Positions 6,660 through 7,965 of a stretch of 7,965 bases of DNA are shown here, in pieces. Origin of the DNA: Pseudomonadota bacterium. GTDB taxonomy: Bacteria; Pseudomonadota; Gammaproteobacteria; Burkholderiales; Sulfuriferulaceae. The notes under the pieces are model-generated. The model did no database searches. It was not told the DNA's origin and saw only the letters and a list, made by a program, of their open reading frames with translations. Numbering within the stretch: the stretch's first letter is position 1; each line of letters opens with the position of its first letter. Location of the stretch: assembly GCA_021794855.1 (NCBI GenBank), contig JAJYPZ010000042.1, positions 1 through 7,965 of the forward strand, written 5' to 3'. A program made the position numbers and the translations under genes.

Positions 6660-7397
6660 TCAGTTTTCTGCTGTTATCCAGATCAGACTGGCCATGCGTC
6701 CGGTAACTCCGTCGCGCCGAAATGAATAAAAACGTTCGCGATCCTGATAAGTACACCATTCGCCGCCATAAATCCGGGTAACCCCCATTTGCCGCAAGCG
6801 CAACCGCGCAAGCTCATAAATATCCGCCAGCCACTTACCGTTTCCCTTGCTTTTAAAAGCCGTTACACTCTGGGGCTGACCAGCGACAAACGTTTCCCTG
6901 ACTTCGACTCCCACTTCGAATGCCGACGGGCCGATCGCAGGTCCCAGCCAAGCCAGGATTTTTTCTGGTGCATGATCCATCACGGTAACAGTCTCCTCCA
7001 GCACCCCAGCCGCCAGCCCTCTCCAGCCAGCGTGTGCGGCACCCACCACGCTGGCGTCTTCGGCACAAAACAATACCGGCAGACAATCTGCCGTTAATAC
7101 CGCACAAACCGTATTAGCCTGTCGCGCTATTGCAGCGTCCGCTTCAACCAGTTCCGCAAGATGGTCCGCATAGGCGACCGTCGAACCGTGGGTCTGTTTC
7201 AGCCAGCGGGGATCGCCGGGCAGTTCCTCCCTCAACCGGGTTCGATTCTGCGCCACATCGACTGCGCTATCGCCGACATGGTCGCCCAGATTCAGTCCGG
7301 CATAAACACCATGACTCACACCGCCCGTCCGCGTCGTAATGAGCGCCCTGACCCTGGCAGGGGCCGGCCAGTCAGGATATATCCACTGTTTTTGCAT
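6660..7397 (-). CDS. pgeF: PgeF/YfiH family (DUF152, multicopper-polyphenol-oxidase-like) metal-dependent enzyme
   Basis: The protein has 245 residues, the usual length for YfiH/YlmD proteins. ATG 7397 is preceded by GAGG with a short spacer (CTAA). Family motifs appear in order: TTRTGGVSHGVYAGLNLG (21-38), LKQTHG with His70, LTADCLPVLF with Cys105, and AHAGWRGLAAGV with His122. The His-Cys-His set is the expected metal and catalytic site. AWLGPAIGPSAFEVG (149-163) and YSFRRDGVTGRMASLIW (224-240) complete the fold. Known for the family: E. coli YfiH (PgeF) prevents wrong amino acids entering peptidoglycan precursors, and related proteins show purine nucleoside phosphorylase and adenosine deaminase activity; the older laccase label is doubtful. 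It lies 40 bases after rluD on the same strand, the order also seen in E. coli, and is probably co-transcribed with it. All key residues are present. Confidence 0.94.
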   Translation of the reverse strand: MQKQWIYPDWPAPARVRALITTRTGGVSHGVYAGLNLGDHVGDSAVDVAQNRTRLREELPGDPRWLKQTHGSTVAYADHLAELVEADAAIARQANTVCAVLTADCLPVLFCAEDASVVGAAHAGWRGLAAGVLEETVTVMDHAPEKILAWLGPAIGPSAFEVGVEVRETFVAGQPQSVTAFKSKGNGKWLADIYELARLRLRQMGVTRIYGGEWCTYQDRERFYSFRRDGVTGRMASLIWITAEN

Positions 7398-7437
7398 TTA
7401 GCCTCTGTATAAGATACGCAATCAGGACTTAATTGCC

Positions 7438-7965
7438 CTATTTGCGATCTTCGTTATCTTTAGTCAAACATGCGATCAGGTCGTTAAAGTCATCCGGTGC
7501 GTCGATCCGCCACTGCACCGGTTCGCCGCTGACCGGATGAATCAAACCCAGCTCTGCGGCATGGAGAGCCTGCCGGGGAAAATTGCGCACGCAGTCTATA
7601 TCGCCGTTACGGGTGCGGTTATATACCGCATCCCCTACCAGAGGATGACCGATGGATTGCATATGCACCCTGATCTGATGCGTGCGTCCGGTTTCCAGTA
7701 TGCAACGCACCAAGGCGCTGTCGGTAAACCGGCTTAATACCGAAAAATAAGTCACGGCCGGACGTCCGGAGGCAACGATAGCCATTTTGGTGCGTTGACC
7801 GGGATGGCGGCCGATAGGCGCATCGACGCACCCTTCTTGCGGAATCGCACCCTGAACGATCGCCCGATAAACACGTTTTACGCTGCGCGCCTGTAATTGC
7901 CGCACAAGATGCGTTTGCGCTTCCAGAGTTTTGGCGACAACCAGCAGACCGCTGGTATCCTTATC
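7438..7965 (-). CDS. rluD: RluD, 23S rRNA pseudouridine synthase (N-terminal part beyond window)
   Basis: The frame stays open from the window edge to TAG 7440-7438, giving 175 visible residues; the apparent start at GTG 7905 is internal. The first visible residues, DKDTSGLLVVAKT, are the end of the HRLDKDTSG motif. The codon at 7965-7963 is therefore the presumed catalytic Asp, and the S4 RNA-binding domain and first part of the catalytic domain are missing. Downstream landmarks are PIGRHPGQRTKMAI, RPAVTYF, LETGRTHQIRVHM and GHPLVGDAVY, all typical of the RluA/RluD family, followed by RQALHAAELGLIHPVSGEP. The match to RluD over RluC is judged from these stretches and from the pgeF neighbour. 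Known role: RluD makes the pseudouridines in helix 69 of 23S rRNA (positions 1911, 1915 and 1917 in E. coli), needed for normal ribosome assembly and termination. The promoter lies outside the window. Confidence 0.93.
   Translation of the reverse strand, partial: DKDTSGLLVVAKTLEAQTHLVRQLQARSVKRVYRAIVQGAIPQEGCVDAPIGRHPGQRTKMAIVASGRPAVTYFSVLSRFTDSALVRCILETGRTHQIRVHMQSIGHPLVGDAVYNRTRNGDIDCVRNFPRQALHAAELGLIHPVSGEPVQWRIDAPDDFNDLIACLTKDNEDRK

Noticed and set aside
7903..7905. GTG at 7905 as the rluD start
   Set aside because: The frame continues to the window edge with DKDTSGLLVVAKT, part of the conserved catalytic motif, so this codon is an internal Val.
1..7965. CRISPR arrays, tRNA or rRNA genes, insertion sequences, phage genes, toxin-antitoxin pairs
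   Set aside because: I saw no regularly spaced repeats, tRNA-like folds, transposase motifs or small paired genes; nearly all of the window is accounted for by the seven genes listed.

Overview
The window looks like chromosomal DNA of a Gram-negative proteobacterium, most likely gammaproteobacterial. The evidence is Pel polysaccharide genes, a three-part envelope efflux system with an outer-membrane lipoprotein channel, and an rluD-pgeF pair in the order familiar from E. coli and relatives. Base composition looks close to balanced, apart from one AT-rich intergenic stretch. I cannot name the genus from sequence alone.

Layout. (1) Positions 1-2273, plus strand: the end of a pel operon, with the C-terminal part of pelF (cytoplasmic GT4 glycosyltransferase) and complete pelG (polytopic inner-membrane protein). 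The pelF stop and pelG start share one base (TAATG). (2) Positions 2312-6443, minus strand: a three-gene efflux operon transcribed toward pelG. In order of transcription it encodes a DHA2-type MFS transporter, an outer-membrane efflux lipoprotein (NodT/OprM type) and an EmrA-type membrane fusion protein. Both junctions are stop/start overlaps (TTGA and ATGA), so translation is probably coupled. The middle gene most plausibly starts at TTG 4875, which gives a clean lipoprotein signal ending in LLAGC. (3) Positions 6444-6659: a 216-base AT-rich intergenic region with a candidate promoter for the efflux operon and several inverted repeats. No regulator gene is next to it. (4) Positions 6660-7965, minus strand: pgeF (YfiH/DUF152 family) preceded by rluD, whose N-terminal part lies beyond the window. 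The last in-frame codon at the edge is the Asp of the HRLD motif, the presumed catalytic residue.

How the genes work together. PelF and PelG act in synthesis and inner-membrane transfer of the Pel exopolysaccharide, with partners encoded upstream of the window. The efflux genes together encode all three layers of a drug or metabolite exporter: inner-membrane pump, periplasmic adaptor and outer-membrane channel. RluD modifies 23S rRNA, and PgeF is a metal-dependent housekeeping enzyme linked to peptidoglycan precursor quality control and purine nucleoside chemistry. The efflux operon sits between the pel operon and the rluD-pgeF housekeeping pair.

Nothing here is clearly a new biological system. 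The points most worth checking are the degenerate MFS signature motifs in the pump, the transporter-first gene order with TTG coupling, and the repeated ATCCTT half-sites in the efflux promoter region.
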